Assembly: GCA_013288235.1 (NCBI GenBank)
Contig: JABDCF010000030.1
Location: forward strand, 1-32,873
DNA length: 32,873 bases
Direction: 5' to 3'
DNA from: Bacteroidota bacterium
GTDB lineage: Bacteria; Bacteroidota; Bacteroidia; Sphingobacteriales; Sphingobacteriaceae
A program made the translations under genes and the position numbers. The notes under the pieces were generated by a model, which saw only the letters and a list, made by a program, of their open reading frames with translations, searched no databases and had not been told where the DNA came from. Within the stretch, counting starts at the first letter, position 1; the number at the start of each line of letters is the position of its first letter. Below are positions 16,378-23,779 of the stretch, one piece after another.

Positions 16378-16479
16378 AAAATCCAAAATAATAAATCAAT
16401 CCGAAACGGCGAAGCCCTCTTGAGCACAACTGAAAAATTAACAAAAAGCGAAAAATCGAAATCCGAAATAATTCAACCC

Positions 16480-16929
16480 ATGTCACTAATCAATAAAATA
16501 GACCAGGATATAAAACAAGCCATGCTGGCTAAGCAAGCCGACCGCCTTCGGGGCCTCAGAGCTATAAAATCCGCATTACTTTTAGCAAGGACCGAAAAAG
16601 GCGCAGCAGAGGAAATATCTGAAGAAGCTGAAATTAAAGTGCTTCAAAAACTGATAAAACAACGCAAAGAATCGGCTGATATTTACAAAGCACAAAACCG
16701 CGATGACCTTTACCAGATTGAAATGGAAGAAATGAAGGTGATTGAACCCTATCTGCCACAGCAAATGACCCGTTTTGAAATTGAGGGCTATTTGCAGGAA
16801 TTAATAAGCCGTGTGGGGGCAACATCAGTTAGCGATATGGGTAAAGTGATGGGGATTGCCAGTAAAGAATTAGCCGGGCAGGCCGATGGAAGAACAATAT
16901 CAGAAGTGGTGAAGCAGTTATTGGGTTAA
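16480..16929 (+). CDS. GatB/YqeY domain-containing protein
   Basis: A 149-residue protein starting MSLINKIDQDIKQAMLAKQA, the usual family start. A TTG 60 nt upstream would add 20 polar residues resembling the local repeat words (EKLTKSEKSKSE); this is unlikely. Family blocks LRGLRAIKSALL, EAEIKVLQKLIKQRKES, IEPYLPQQM and MGKVMGIASKELAGQADGR are present. The domain is the tail of the GatB amidotransferase subunit, and YqeY proteins are linked to tRNA amidation by homology; the exact role is unproven. Often found near cell-division genes in Bacteroidota. Confidence 0.92.
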   Translation: MSLINKIDQDIKQAMLAKQADRLRGLRAIKSALLLARTEKGAAEEISEEAEIKVLQKLIKQRKESADIYKAQNRDDLYQIEMEEMKVIEPYLPQQMTRFEIEGYLQELISRVGATSVSDMGKVMGIASKELAGQADGRTISEVVKQLLG

Positions 16930-17035
16930 TTGGTTGATTAGGTGAGTTGTTGATTAAGTTGATTAAGTGAGTGGTTGTTTGAGAATAGTTGACTTAATCA
17001 ACTCAATAAACTCAATAAACCCAACCAACTATTTA
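16930..17035. repeat. Word-iterated inverted repeat (gttgattaag family)
   Basis: AGTTGATTAAGT (16957-16968) is perfectly complementary to ACTTAATCAACT (16992-17003). The flanks repeat ggttgattag, gtgagt and the complementary actcaataaac, ccaaccaac words. It sits at the 3' end of the YqeY gene and may serve as its terminator. Confidence 0.65.
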
Positions 17036-17150
17036 ACTAAATAATGTTGTAACTCAACTTCAATAAACTATTTTTATAGCGGGATATTCAAATTTTTAAA
17101 TCGAATGGAAATCCAGGGTGGCTTTTTTAAATTAAACTTTACAAATTTAT

Positions 17151-17912
17151 ATGGACTTCGTACTTAAAGAGGAAAACGGTTTCAGTTATATCGATGAGGG
17201 CGAAGGAGAGGTTTTGTTATGCTTACATGGCTTAATGGGCGCATTAAGCAACTGGGGGAAAGTAATTGAAGATTTTAAATCGGAATATAGGGTAATTATA
17301 CCCATATTGCCAATTTACGATCTGCCGTTGTTAACCACGGGGGTAAAAACAATGGCCAAATACGTTCACAAATTTATCAGGTATAAGCAATTGTCTGATA
17401 TAACATTATGCGGCAATTCATTAGGGGGGCATGTTGCATTGATATATGTATTGTCGCACCCCGAAATGATAAAATCGCTGGTGTTAACCGGTAGTTCCGG
17501 GCTTTATGAAAACGCATTTGGCGGCTCGTTCCCGAGGCGCGGAAGTTATGATTTCATAAAAGAAAAGGTTGAATATACCTTTTACGACCCTGCGGTAGCA
17601 ACCAAAGAGCTTGTTGATGACGTATTTAGGATAATAAATGATCGCCACAGCGTTATAAGGATACTGGCAATGGCAAAATCGGCCATTAGGCATAATATGA
17701 AAAAAGACCTGCACGAGATCAATATGCCGGTGGCGTTGATATGGGGTAAGGATGATAAAATTACACCACCTGAGGTGGCTATTGAATTTCATGAAGAACT
17801 GCCAGATTCTGAATTGTACTGGATAGACCATTGCGGCCACGCGCCAATGATGGAACAACCTGAAGAGTTTAACAAGATATTAAAAGGGTTTTTAGAAAAA
17901 ATAAAAGTATAA
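17151..17912 (+). CDS. Alpha/beta-fold hydrolase
   Basis: A 253-residue hydrolase with oxyanion motif CLHGLMGALSNW (24-35), nucleophile Ser90 in GNSLGG, acid Asp202 (IWGKDDKITPP) and His230 (DHCGHAPMMEQPEEF). The catalytic triad is complete, so it should be an active esterase or similar enzyme. It follows a promoterless AT-rich gap and is separated from the CBS gene by a single base, which points to one operon with it. In related genomes this hydrolase often precedes the CBS-nadK run; the substrate is unknown. Confidence 0.92.
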   Translation: MDFVLKEENGFSYIDEGEGEVLLCLHGLMGALSNWGKVIEDFKSEYRVIIPILPIYDLPLLTTGVKTMAKYVHKFIRYKQLSDITLCGNSLGGHVALIYVLSHPEMIKSLVLTGSSGLYENAFGGSFPRRGSYDFIKEKVEYTFYDPAVATKELVDDVFRIINDRHSVIRILAMAKSAIRHNMKKDLHEINMPVALIWGKDDKITPPEVAIEFHEELPDSELYWIDHCGHAPMMEQPEEFNKILKGFLEKIKV

Positions 17913-17913
17913 T

Positions 17914-18576
17914 ATGCTTGCAATTGAACTGATAGCTGATTCAATACCTCCGGTAAATACTTCTGACACCATTCAGAAAGTTATTGACCGTATGGTAGAA
18001 TTTCGCATCAGGCATTTGCCAATTGTAAACGAAGAACAGTTTTTGGGTTTGCTTGCTGAGGATGACCTTGTTGGCGAAACAAACTACCAAACACCTATTG
18101 GTGCATTGGCCCTTTCATTGGTTAACCCCTATGTGCTGGAAGACCAGCATATATATGACGTTATACGCATGTTTTACGAGCGGCAGCTAACCATTGTGCC
18201 AGTATTGGATGCTAAAAAAAATTACCTTGGGCTAATTTCCATTAATGCCCTTACTGAATATTTTGCACACCTTACATCAGTTGATAAGCCGGGCGGGATC
18301 ATTGTATTGGAGATCAATAATAAAAATAACTCGCTGGCGCACATGTCGCAAATTGTTGAGTCGGATAATGCGCAGGTATTAAGCTCTTACGTGCAGTCAT
18401 TTCCGGATTCAACCCGTTTGGAAGTAACACTTAAAGTAAATAAGCAGGATATTTCAGCCATTATTTCTACCTTTTTGCGGTATGAATATACTATAAAGGC
18501 AACTTTTAATCATAGCAGCGATAACGATAATTCAAGGGACCGTTATGATTCGTTGATGAATTACCTTAATCTTTAG
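17914..18576 (+). CDS. CBS-domain protein
   Basis: A 220-residue protein with two CBS motifs (about 1-58 and 70-128: IADSIPPVNTSDTIQKVI, MVEFRIRHLPIVNE; YVLEDQHIYDVIRMF, LTIVPVLDAK) that usually bind adenine nucleotides. A C-terminal ACT-like region (132-205; GGIIVLEINNKNNSLAHM) may bind small ligands. Such proteins stand just before nadK in many Bacteroidota and may regulate it; this is inference. It starts 1 nt after the hydrolase stop, so co-expression is likely. Confidence 0.9.
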   Translation: MLAIELIADSIPPVNTSDTIQKVIDRMVEFRIRHLPIVNEEQFLGLLAEDDLVGETNYQTPIGALALSLVNPYVLEDQHIYDVIRMFYERQLTIVPVLDAKKNYLGLISINALTEYFAHLTSVDKPGGIIVLEINNKNNSLAHMSQIVESDNAQVLSSYVQSFPDSTRLEVTLKVNKQDISAIISTFLRYEYTIKATFNHSSDNDNSRDRYDSLMNYLNL

Positions 18577-18578
18577 AA

Positions 18579-18703
18579 TGTCATTAGTCATTTGTTATTA
18601 GTCATTGGTGTAATTTGGAATGAAAATTTAAAGATTTAATCTGCTTATCATAAACATCCATTGCCTGAATGACCAATGACTACTGACCACTGACTAATAA
18701 CCA
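18579..18703. repeat. Word-iterated inverted repeat before nadK
   Basis: GTTATTAGTC (18594-18603) pairs with GACTAATAAC (18692-18701), and GTCATTGGT (18601-18609) with ACCAATGAC (18672-18680). The arms are built from the word tagtcatt and its complement. The right arm ends 3 nt before the nadK ATG, so a stem there could cover the ribosome site of nadK. Confidence 0.65.
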
Positions 18704-18704
18704 A

Positions 18705-19586
18705 ATGAATATAGCTATCTACGGCAGGCAGTTTAACGATCCGGTAGTATTACCGTATATCCAGCAGGTATTTGACAGTCTTGCACAGCATGGGGTCGAA
18801 ATTTATGTTCACCAGCAGCTACATAGTTATTTACAGGATAATATCAGCGAGGTACAATATAATGTGCTTGGCGCCGATGATAAAATAAAAGGCTTTATCG
18901 ATCTTTTTTTAACCCTCGGTGGTGATGGTACCCTGCTTGATATGGTTTCTTTGATCCGCGATTCGGGTATACCTATCATAGGTATTAACTTCGGCAGGCT
19001 CGGGTTTTTGGCCAGCATTAACAAAAACGATATTGCTGCCGCCATACACGCAGTGGTAAATAAACAATTTACACTGGACAGCCGCGAACTGCTAAGTATA
19101 AACTCGGACCTTGAAATTTTTGGCGACGATAATTTTGCCCTTAATGATATTACCATCCACAAGCGCGATGACTCGGCGATGATAACCACCCATGTTTTTT
19201 TAAACGAAGAGTTTTTAAACTCCTATTGGGGCGATGGTATTATTATCTCCACTTCAACAGGTTCTACAGCTTACTCGTTAAGTTGCGGGGGGCCAATCAT
19301 CTTCCCCGAATCAAACAGCATTGTGTTAACACCTGTTGCACCCCATAACTTAAATGTAAGGCCTATTATATTACCGGATAGCTGTACATTGGCTTTTGAC
19401 GTTGAATGCCGCAGCGCTAATTACCTGGTTTCGTGCGATTCGCGCACGGCGGTGATTGAAAAAACCATGCGTTTTAAGGTAAATAAAGCTGGGTTTAAGT
19501 TAAATCTGATACGTTTAAATAATGAAAGTTACTTATCAACGTTAAGAAACAAACTTTTGTGGGGCCTTGATGCCCGCAATTACTAA
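18705..19586 (+). CDS. nadK: NAD kinase
   Basis: A 293-residue ATP-NAD kinase making NADP. Motif I LGGDGTLLDM (71-80) with the catalytic Asp74, GINFGRLGFLA (93-103), NDITIHKRD (147-155) and the glycine-rich motif WGDGIIISTSTGSTAYSLSCGGP (start about 175). All residues needed for activity are seen. It belongs to the conserved CBS-nadK-DUF6089 run. The ATG at 18705 is preceded directly by the arm of an inverted repeat rather than by a Shine-Dalgarno site. Confidence 0.96.
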   Translation: MNIAIYGRQFNDPVVLPYIQQVFDSLAQHGVEIYVHQQLHSYLQDNISEVQYNVLGADDKIKGFIDLFLTLGGDGTLLDMVSLIRDSGIPIIGINFGRLGFLASINKNDIAAAIHAVVNKQFTLDSRELLSINSDLEIFGDDNFALNDITIHKRDDSAMITTHVFLNEEFLNSYWGDGIIISTSTGSTAYSLSCGGPIIFPESNSIVLTPVAPHNLNVRPIILPDSCTLAFDVECRSANYLVSCDSRTAVIEKTMRFKVNKAGFKLNLIRLNNESYLSTLRNKLLWGLDARNY

Positions 19587-19591
19587 ATTTG
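19584..19591 (+). promoter_or_regulatory. -7 box before the DUF6089 gene
   Basis: TAAATTTG overlaps the nadK stop and ends 4 nt before the next ATG. TTTG at 19556-19559 lies 24 nt upstream, slightly longer than usual. It would allow a leaderless transcript of the DUF6089 gene independent of nadK. Confidence 0.45.
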
Positions 19592-19595
19592 CAGG

Positions 19596-20381
19596 ATGCC
19601 CAAATTTTTACTTTTTATACTTTTACTTTTTTTCTGTTGTGGTGTGAAGGCACAAACCTGGGAAATTGGGCTTGGCGCCGGCGGCTCAGGGTATATGGGC
19701 GACCTTAATCCAAGTAACCCCGTTAAAGTTAGCGGCCCCTCGGCCAGCTTGTTTGTGATACGTAATTTCGACGGGTATTTTTCAATAAGGGGAAGTTATA
19801 CAGTAGGTACCATCAGCGCTGCCGACAGTAACTCCAGCAGTCAGCAATTTCGCGAACGTAATTTAAGTTTCACCACCACTTTGCTGGAGGCAAGTGTTGT
19901 GGGCCAGTTTAACTTTTTGGATTATATCCCCCAAATAAGCCGCAGTAATTTTACACCGTACCTGTATTTCGGGTTTGCCGCTGTAAACTATTATCCCACA
20001 ACCATATACCAGGGTGTTAAATATGGTTTACGGGGCGCCGAAACCGAAGGTGAAAAACCTTATCCAACCATGGCTTTTTCTTTTCCCTATGGGGCCGGTT
20101 TTAAGTATAACATTTTTGGCGCATTTACCCTTGGCGCCGAGATAGGCTACCGTAACCCCAATACCGATTACCTTGACGATGTAAGCGGCACCTACCCGAA
20201 GAAAGATTTATTGCACAATACGACCGGCGGCGGGCTATCAGACCCCTCCGGCGAAAAAACCGGGATTTATATTGGCACACCTGGTTCACAACGCGGCGAT
20301 GGCAACCCGCGGGATACCTACTTTTTTACACAGGTAACGCTATCGTTTACTTTTATAAGCCAGAAGTGTTATTTTCATTGA
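19596..20381 (+). CDS. DUF6089-family outer-membrane protein
   Basis: A 261-residue protein with signal peptide MPKFLLFILLLFFCCGVKAQ (1-20), followed by a barrel with the family opening WEIGLGAGGSGYMGDLNP, RGSYTVGTISAAD, FTPYLYFGFA and YGAGFKYNIFGAFTLGAEIG. In many Bacteroidota this gene stands between nadK and uppS-bamA, and the family is thought to act at the cell envelope; function unproven. The usual next gene, uppS, is not here but 10.9 kb further on. The stop at 20381 is the left end of the accessory block. Confidence 0.88.
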   Translation: MPKFLLFILLLFFCCGVKAQTWEIGLGAGGSGYMGDLNPSNPVKVSGPSASLFVIRNFDGYFSIRGSYTVGTISAADSNSSSQQFRERNLSFTTTLLEASVVGQFNFLDYIPQISRSNFTPYLYFGFAAVNYYPTTIYQGVKYGLRGAETEGEKPYPTMAFSFPYGAGFKYNIFGAFTLGAEIGYRNPNTDYLDDVSGTYPKKDLLHNTTGGGLSDPSGEKTGIYIGTPGSQRGDGNPRDTYFFTQVTLSFTFISQKCYFH

Positions 20382-20416
20382 TGGGGGCGGTAGGTTCCAT
20401 GTGCATGCTGGCTACT

Positions 20417-20473
20417 TGTCAGCGGGGCACGAGTAGCCATTGCCCGCCTGGCCTGCCCGTCATACTCGCCAGA
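20417..20473. repeat. 57-bp repeat, copy A
   Basis: The 57 bases here are identical to 28697-28753, about 8.3 kb away. The sequence starts TGTCAGCGGGGCACGAGTAG and contains GCGGG/CCCGC arms that can fold. Related, less exact units lie at 21121-21240 and 28625-28675, and a reversed core (CGGGGCACGAGG) lies at 20964-20975. Confidence 0.85.
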
Positions 20474-20509
20474 AGGAGACGGACAGTAGATTGTATACTA
20501 TATACTGCC

Positions 20510-20923
20510 TCATTTTTTTAGTAAGGCGCCAATGACTAAAGCAGTTCCAACAATTCCCGAAAAGGAAACTATAAAAACAAGAAAACATACAGCCATATCT
20601 AAGGTTATGCTAAGATTAAATGGCTTATATTCCGTGGAAATAATGTATTCATAGCGTTTTTTTTTAACGTAAATGAGATCGGATAAAAAAGAAATCAATA
20701 TTATTACAATAACAATTAGAATCCCAATTTGGGAAACGTCGAAGAGGTTTTTACGAAAAAGTAGAAAATAAGTGATTTCAGTTATAATAACTAAAATCAA
20801 GCCTACATTTAAACCTGAGATCGAAACTGCCTGTGCCAATTGCCTTCTCCGCCACGATTCATCCATGTTTCTTCTCCGGTAATATGCCATCGGATAAAAA
20901 ACCATAAAATCAATAAATCTCAT
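20510..20923 (-). CDS. Small membrane protein of unknown function
   Basis: From ATG 20923 (MRFIDFMVFYPMAYYRRRNM) the product has 137 residues. A longer frame begins at 20989, but its first 22 codons come from a reversed copy of the repeat family, so the inner start is preferred. Four helices are visible: about 40-60, 65-85, 100-125 region and a C-terminal one (FLVFIVSFSGIVGTALVIGALL). The charged block YYRRRNMDESWRRRQ follows the first segment. It is AT-rich and flanked on both sides by repeat units, like a mobile cassette. Function unknown; a link to toxin immunity is only a guess. Confidence 0.65.
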   Translation of the reverse strand: MRFIDFMVFYPMAYYRRRNMDESWRRRQLAQAVSISGLNVGLILVIITEITYFLLFRKNLFDVSQIGILIVIVIILISFLSDLIYVKKKRYEYIISTEYKPFNLSITLDMAVCFLVFIVSFSGIVGTALVIGALLKK

Positions 20924-21511
20924 ATTACAATAATAAACAAAATACTTACTTTTAATGACAGTTCCTCGTGCCCCGTTGCCAGGTAGCAACTATACAGGTC
21001 ATCCTATCCATTTGCCAAAGTAATATCTCCGTTACCAAATTTATATTTCGTGCTGATTGTCGCTTAAAAGTACATCGCTAAAACCGATAAAGCAAACGTA
21101 TAATCATTGGTAGCGGCAACCTGTCAGAGCGTGTAACGGGTAGCCTTTACGCTTTTGAGCTGCCTGTCATATTCTGGCACATACGGCTATCTGTCAGCGT
21201 GGTACGGGTCGCCTTTCCGCTTTTGGCCTCCTGTCAAACTATGTTCGTAAAGTTCCTGTCGGGTCAATTTTTGTTTCTTTGGTTCCATATGGGTTTAAAT
21301 TATATCGCATTTTGCGAAAGTTGGCCCGCGAAGAATATGACAACTAAGCTACAAAAGTTGTGTGTGGAAATTGCCCGCGTAGCACCATCTTTGCAGCATA
21401 GATCAGCATCGATTTTTTATAAAAATGGCTTTTTAAGGCTGGAATGCATAGATCGCAAGGACCGCGAGGGTGTTTAATATTTTTAGCAATATGGAGTTCT
21501 GCAACCAATAA
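20924..21511. repeat. Repeat-rich region with no clear gene
   Basis: Contains the reversed repeat core at 20964-20975 and two tandem repeat units starting CTGTCAG at 21121 and 21191 (spacing 70 bp). The open frame 21199-21477 begins with GTG inside the repeat and shows no recognisable domain, so it is not called. The rest shows nothing I can name. Confidence 0.7.
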
Positions 21512-21791
21512 CACCGGGCAAGGATCGGATCATTTATTTATTATATAGACAACCTGGCGGTCGTTTATGACGTCTTAAAAGAAACCCTTGGTTTGGCTGA
21601 GTGCAGTAAGAAGGGACAGGAGGTCCCTGCCTTCGAATATTTGCCTTTTGCAACAAATTCAAGGTAAGGCTTGTCTTTTAGTTATGATGCAACTTAAAAC
21701 GGGTGAGTTTTTTGGTGATACGGATCGCTTTAAGCGGTTCACAAAGAGTTTGCGGCATATAAAATTTACAAAAATAAAAGCCAGGCAATAA
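21512..21791 (+). pseudogene. Degenerate VOC-like gene
   Basis: Frame 1 (21512-21667) reads RIGSFIYYIDNLAVVYDVLK then ETLGLAECSKKGQEVPAFEY, which looks like the start of a glyoxalase-fold domain (Y-x-D-N-L-x-x-V-x-D-x-L-K-x-T-L-G-L). It stops after ATNSR; frame 2 continues ACLLVMMQLKTGEFFGDTD to 21791. One shift joins them, and there is no ATG in front. It is probably a relic of a gene like its intact neighbour at 21870. The match is by pattern only. Confidence 0.35.
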
Positions 21792-21869
21792 AATAATAAT
21801 TAGGGAGAACTGTTTGAAGTATTATAAAAATTGCCTGATCTGTGAAGAGGGAATTAATTTTTTTGCCTA

Positions 21870-22259
21870 ATGAGAATAAAATACATTACAATTCCTTCAG
21901 GGAACATCGCTGAAGAAGAAACTTTTTTTGTGAAATTTTTAGGGTTTAAGCATACGGGTGAGCTGGAATTATGGCCAAACGTACATTGTAAGTTGTTAAG
22001 TAATAACGATACCGACATACATGTAGCGATCATCCCAGGAAGATGTATGTTGAACCAGAAGTCTGTTATCATTCTTAACACTGAAAATTGTCTCAAACAA
22101 TATCATGAAATTATTAAAAACGGAGTGGTTTTTAATCATAAACCTTACTACGTTTCTGCAGGGATGATAGCAGAATTTACGGATAAGGAAGGAAATCAAT
22201 TTATTTTACTGGAAGAAAGATCGTATACAGAGGAGGAGGAAGCATGGAAAATGTGTTAA
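21870..22259 (+). CDS. VOC-family protein
   Basis: A 129-residue glyoxalase/bleomycin-resistance-fold protein: IKYITIPSGNIAEEETFFVK, FLGFKHTGELELWPN, and the end FTDKEGNQFILLEE, which is the classical second-half signature with the Glu ligand. Two beta-alpha-beta-beta-beta units fit the length. Ligand unknown. It overlaps the AraC gene by 16 nt and carries its ribosome site (aggaggagga), so the two are one unit and the VOC protein may bind the signal that concerns the regulator. Confidence 0.72.
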   Translation: MRIKYITIPSGNIAEEETFFVKFLGFKHTGELELWPNVHCKLLSNNDTDIHVAIIPGRCMLNQKSVIILNTENCLKQYHEIIKNGVVFNHKPYYVSAGMIAEFTDKEGNQFILLEERSYTEEEEAWKMC

Positions 22260-23125
22260 AATTAAGTAACGAAAATCGTATTTGTTCAAGTAAACTAACT
22301 TATAAAAATGTAACCGAGGTTAACAATAACTTTAGTTTACATGTCAATTTTGACGGGAATGAAAAATTCGTTTTAAATAAGAAAAAATTGCGGTTGTTCC
22401 CTCACACTTTCCTGGCGATTAACCCGGGAACGCTTTATTCTGATATCATTGACTCAGGTAGCCCTGTTCAAAAACTTTCAATAAGTTTTGGCAAAGGGTT
22501 TATGGATGATTTTAAGACATCCTTTCTAAAAAAGGATAGTTCTTTTCCGGATAATTATGGAAACCACCTGCCTTCACAAAACTTAGCTTTCAATGAAACT
22601 ATTTTTCCGCTGTTCGGGGACCTCAAATATAATATAGAGCATTTAGCAGTTTTGGTAAGGTCAAACTGTAAGGATGAATTATTATTAAATGAATTCCTCT
22701 ATCATATTTTACTAAATTATTATACGCTTTACCAAAAAGATGTGCTTTTTGTAGAAGAAAGCCTTAAAGATCTTCAATTTGTAACCCGTAAAGAAATCTA
22801 CAGGCGGCTTAGCCTTGCCAAAGAATATTTATATTCAAATTTTGATCAAAAAATAAATATATACGAATTGTCAACATACTCATGTATGTCGGCAACGCAT
22901 CTTATCCGCTCGTTCAGGCAGGCATATCATACCACACCCCACCAATTTCTGATGAACATAAGGCTAAAACATGCCGAATTTTTGCTTAAAAACACATCGT
23001 ATCCGATCAATAAAATTGTAAATACTGTTGGGCTCGATTCTCCAAGTACATTTATTAAGTTGTTCAAAATACGCCGTAAAATCACTCCGCTCAAATATAG
23101 GGCTTCGCATCATGTGATTAAATAA
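22244..23125 (+). CDS. AraC-family transcriptional regulator
   Basis: A 293-residue regulator. The N-terminal part (about 1-180) looks like a ligand- or dimer-forming cupin-type region (LRLFPHTFLAINPGTLYSD). The C-terminal AraC domain has two helix-turn-helix units: KINIYELSTYSCMSATHLIR (214-233) and YPINKIVNTVGLDSPSTFIKLFK (257-279). The start is fixed by the strong ribosome site GAGGAGGA about 5 nt before ATG 22244, inside the VOC gene. Its nearest downstream target candidate is the SusC/SusD pair 650 nt away. Confidence 0.9.
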   Translation: MENVLKLSNENRICSSKLTYKNVTEVNNNFSLHVNFDGNEKFVLNKKKLRLFPHTFLAINPGTLYSDIIDSGSPVQKLSISFGKGFMDDFKTSFLKKDSSFPDNYGNHLPSQNLAFNETIFPLFGDLKYNIEHLAVLVRSNCKDELLLNEFLYHILLNYYTLYQKDVLFVEESLKDLQFVTRKEIYRRLSLAKEYLYSNFDQKINIYELSTYSCMSATHLIRSFRQAYHTTPHQFLMNIRLKHAEFLLKNTSYPINKIVNTVGLDSPSTFIKLFKIRRKITPLKYRASHHVIK

Positions 23126-23173
23126 AGTGCCGATATTGGTTTTTTTCGAATACTTTACTTCTAATCAAGTAGC

Positions 23174-23181
23174 TAATTTTG
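23174..23181 (+). promoter_or_regulatory. -7 box upstream of a short transcript
   Basis: TAATTTTG is an exact TAnnTTTG match after the araC stop. No clean -33 TTTG at the right distance is visible. An intrinsic terminator lies about 75 nt downstream. Confidence 0.4.
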
Positions 23182-23187
23182 CCCGTA

Positions 23188-23262
23188 ATGAGCCGTTTGT
23201 TAAAAACGATCAGTTAATAGTTAATTAAAGGATTGCAGCGCGAGGCGGGCAATCCTTTTTTA
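23188..23262 (+). ncRNA. Candidate small RNA between araC and susC
   Basis: Starting about 7 nt after the -7 box, the transcript would be near 75 nt. It would carry a small hairpin CGTTT/AAACG, an AU-rich linker and the terminator hairpin with T6. There is no short ORF with a start. Small RNAs next to SusC/SusD loci are known in Bacteroides; whether this is one is inference. Confidence 0.3.
23227..23262 (+). terminator. Intrinsic terminator after araC
   Basis: AAAGGATTGC (23227-23236) pairs with GCAATCCTTT (23249-23258), followed by more T. It ends the VOC-araC unit and/or the candidate small RNA. Confidence 0.8.
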
Positions 23263-23492
23263 TTTATAAACTTCCGGCAATCCCCCAGCTTGTCATCGCA
23301 CTTCCAATTTGGTCATTTCGGAATATTTAGTGCTATCATTTTGCTTTAAAATTACAAGTTCAAATATATTAATACTTAAAGTCGACAAGATTACGAAAAT
23401 CTATTAACTGAAACCTCACTTTTATGAACCGTTGCACGTCATTTCAACTTTACAATATTAGCGTCAGTTTTGAAGGGTTTGACGATGGCTAA

Positions 23493-23645
23493 CAGGCGTT
23501 TACTAAATTGAGTAGTCTTATTTTCACAAATGCGCGGGCACATCACGGACCAATTACCGGCCTGGTTACAGTGAAAAAAGACCACCTTCCGATTCCAGGT
23601 AGATCAGTGAAAATTAAGGGGGCAGACAACTTTGTTGCGAGGTAA
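23493..23645 (+). pseudogene. Relic of a SusC-type N-terminal domain
   Basis: An open stretch without a start reads GPITGLVTVKKDHLPIPGRS then VKIKGADNFVAR and stops. It matches the carboxypeptidase-regulatory pattern found at the start of TonB-linked receptors, for example GTVTGKDDGLGIPGATVKVKGT in the intact receptor 250 nt downstream. Only one sub-domain is left. The remainder of 23263-23779 shows nothing else I can name. Confidence 0.45.
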
Positions 23646-23779
23646 CCAAAAGGAAGATATTCCAATATAATCTTCGGGCTATCTAAACTTCAATTTTCCT
23701 TTTTTGGCGCAAACATTTCAATACGCCACTACAGGGGAAACAAAATATTCAAAAATAAATCATTTTAAAATTCATTAAC

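Noticed and set aside
16420..16479. 20-codon extension of the YqeY gene from a TTG
   Set aside because: The extra residues are repeat-like and polar, while the inner ATG gives the family's standard start and length.
20924..20989. 22-codon extension of the small membrane protein
   Set aside because: These codons derive from a reversed repeat core, so the inner ATG at 20923 is preferred.
21199..21477. 92-codon plus-strand frame starting with GTG
   Set aside because: The start is inside a repeat unit and no domain can be named; called only as part of the repeat-rich region.
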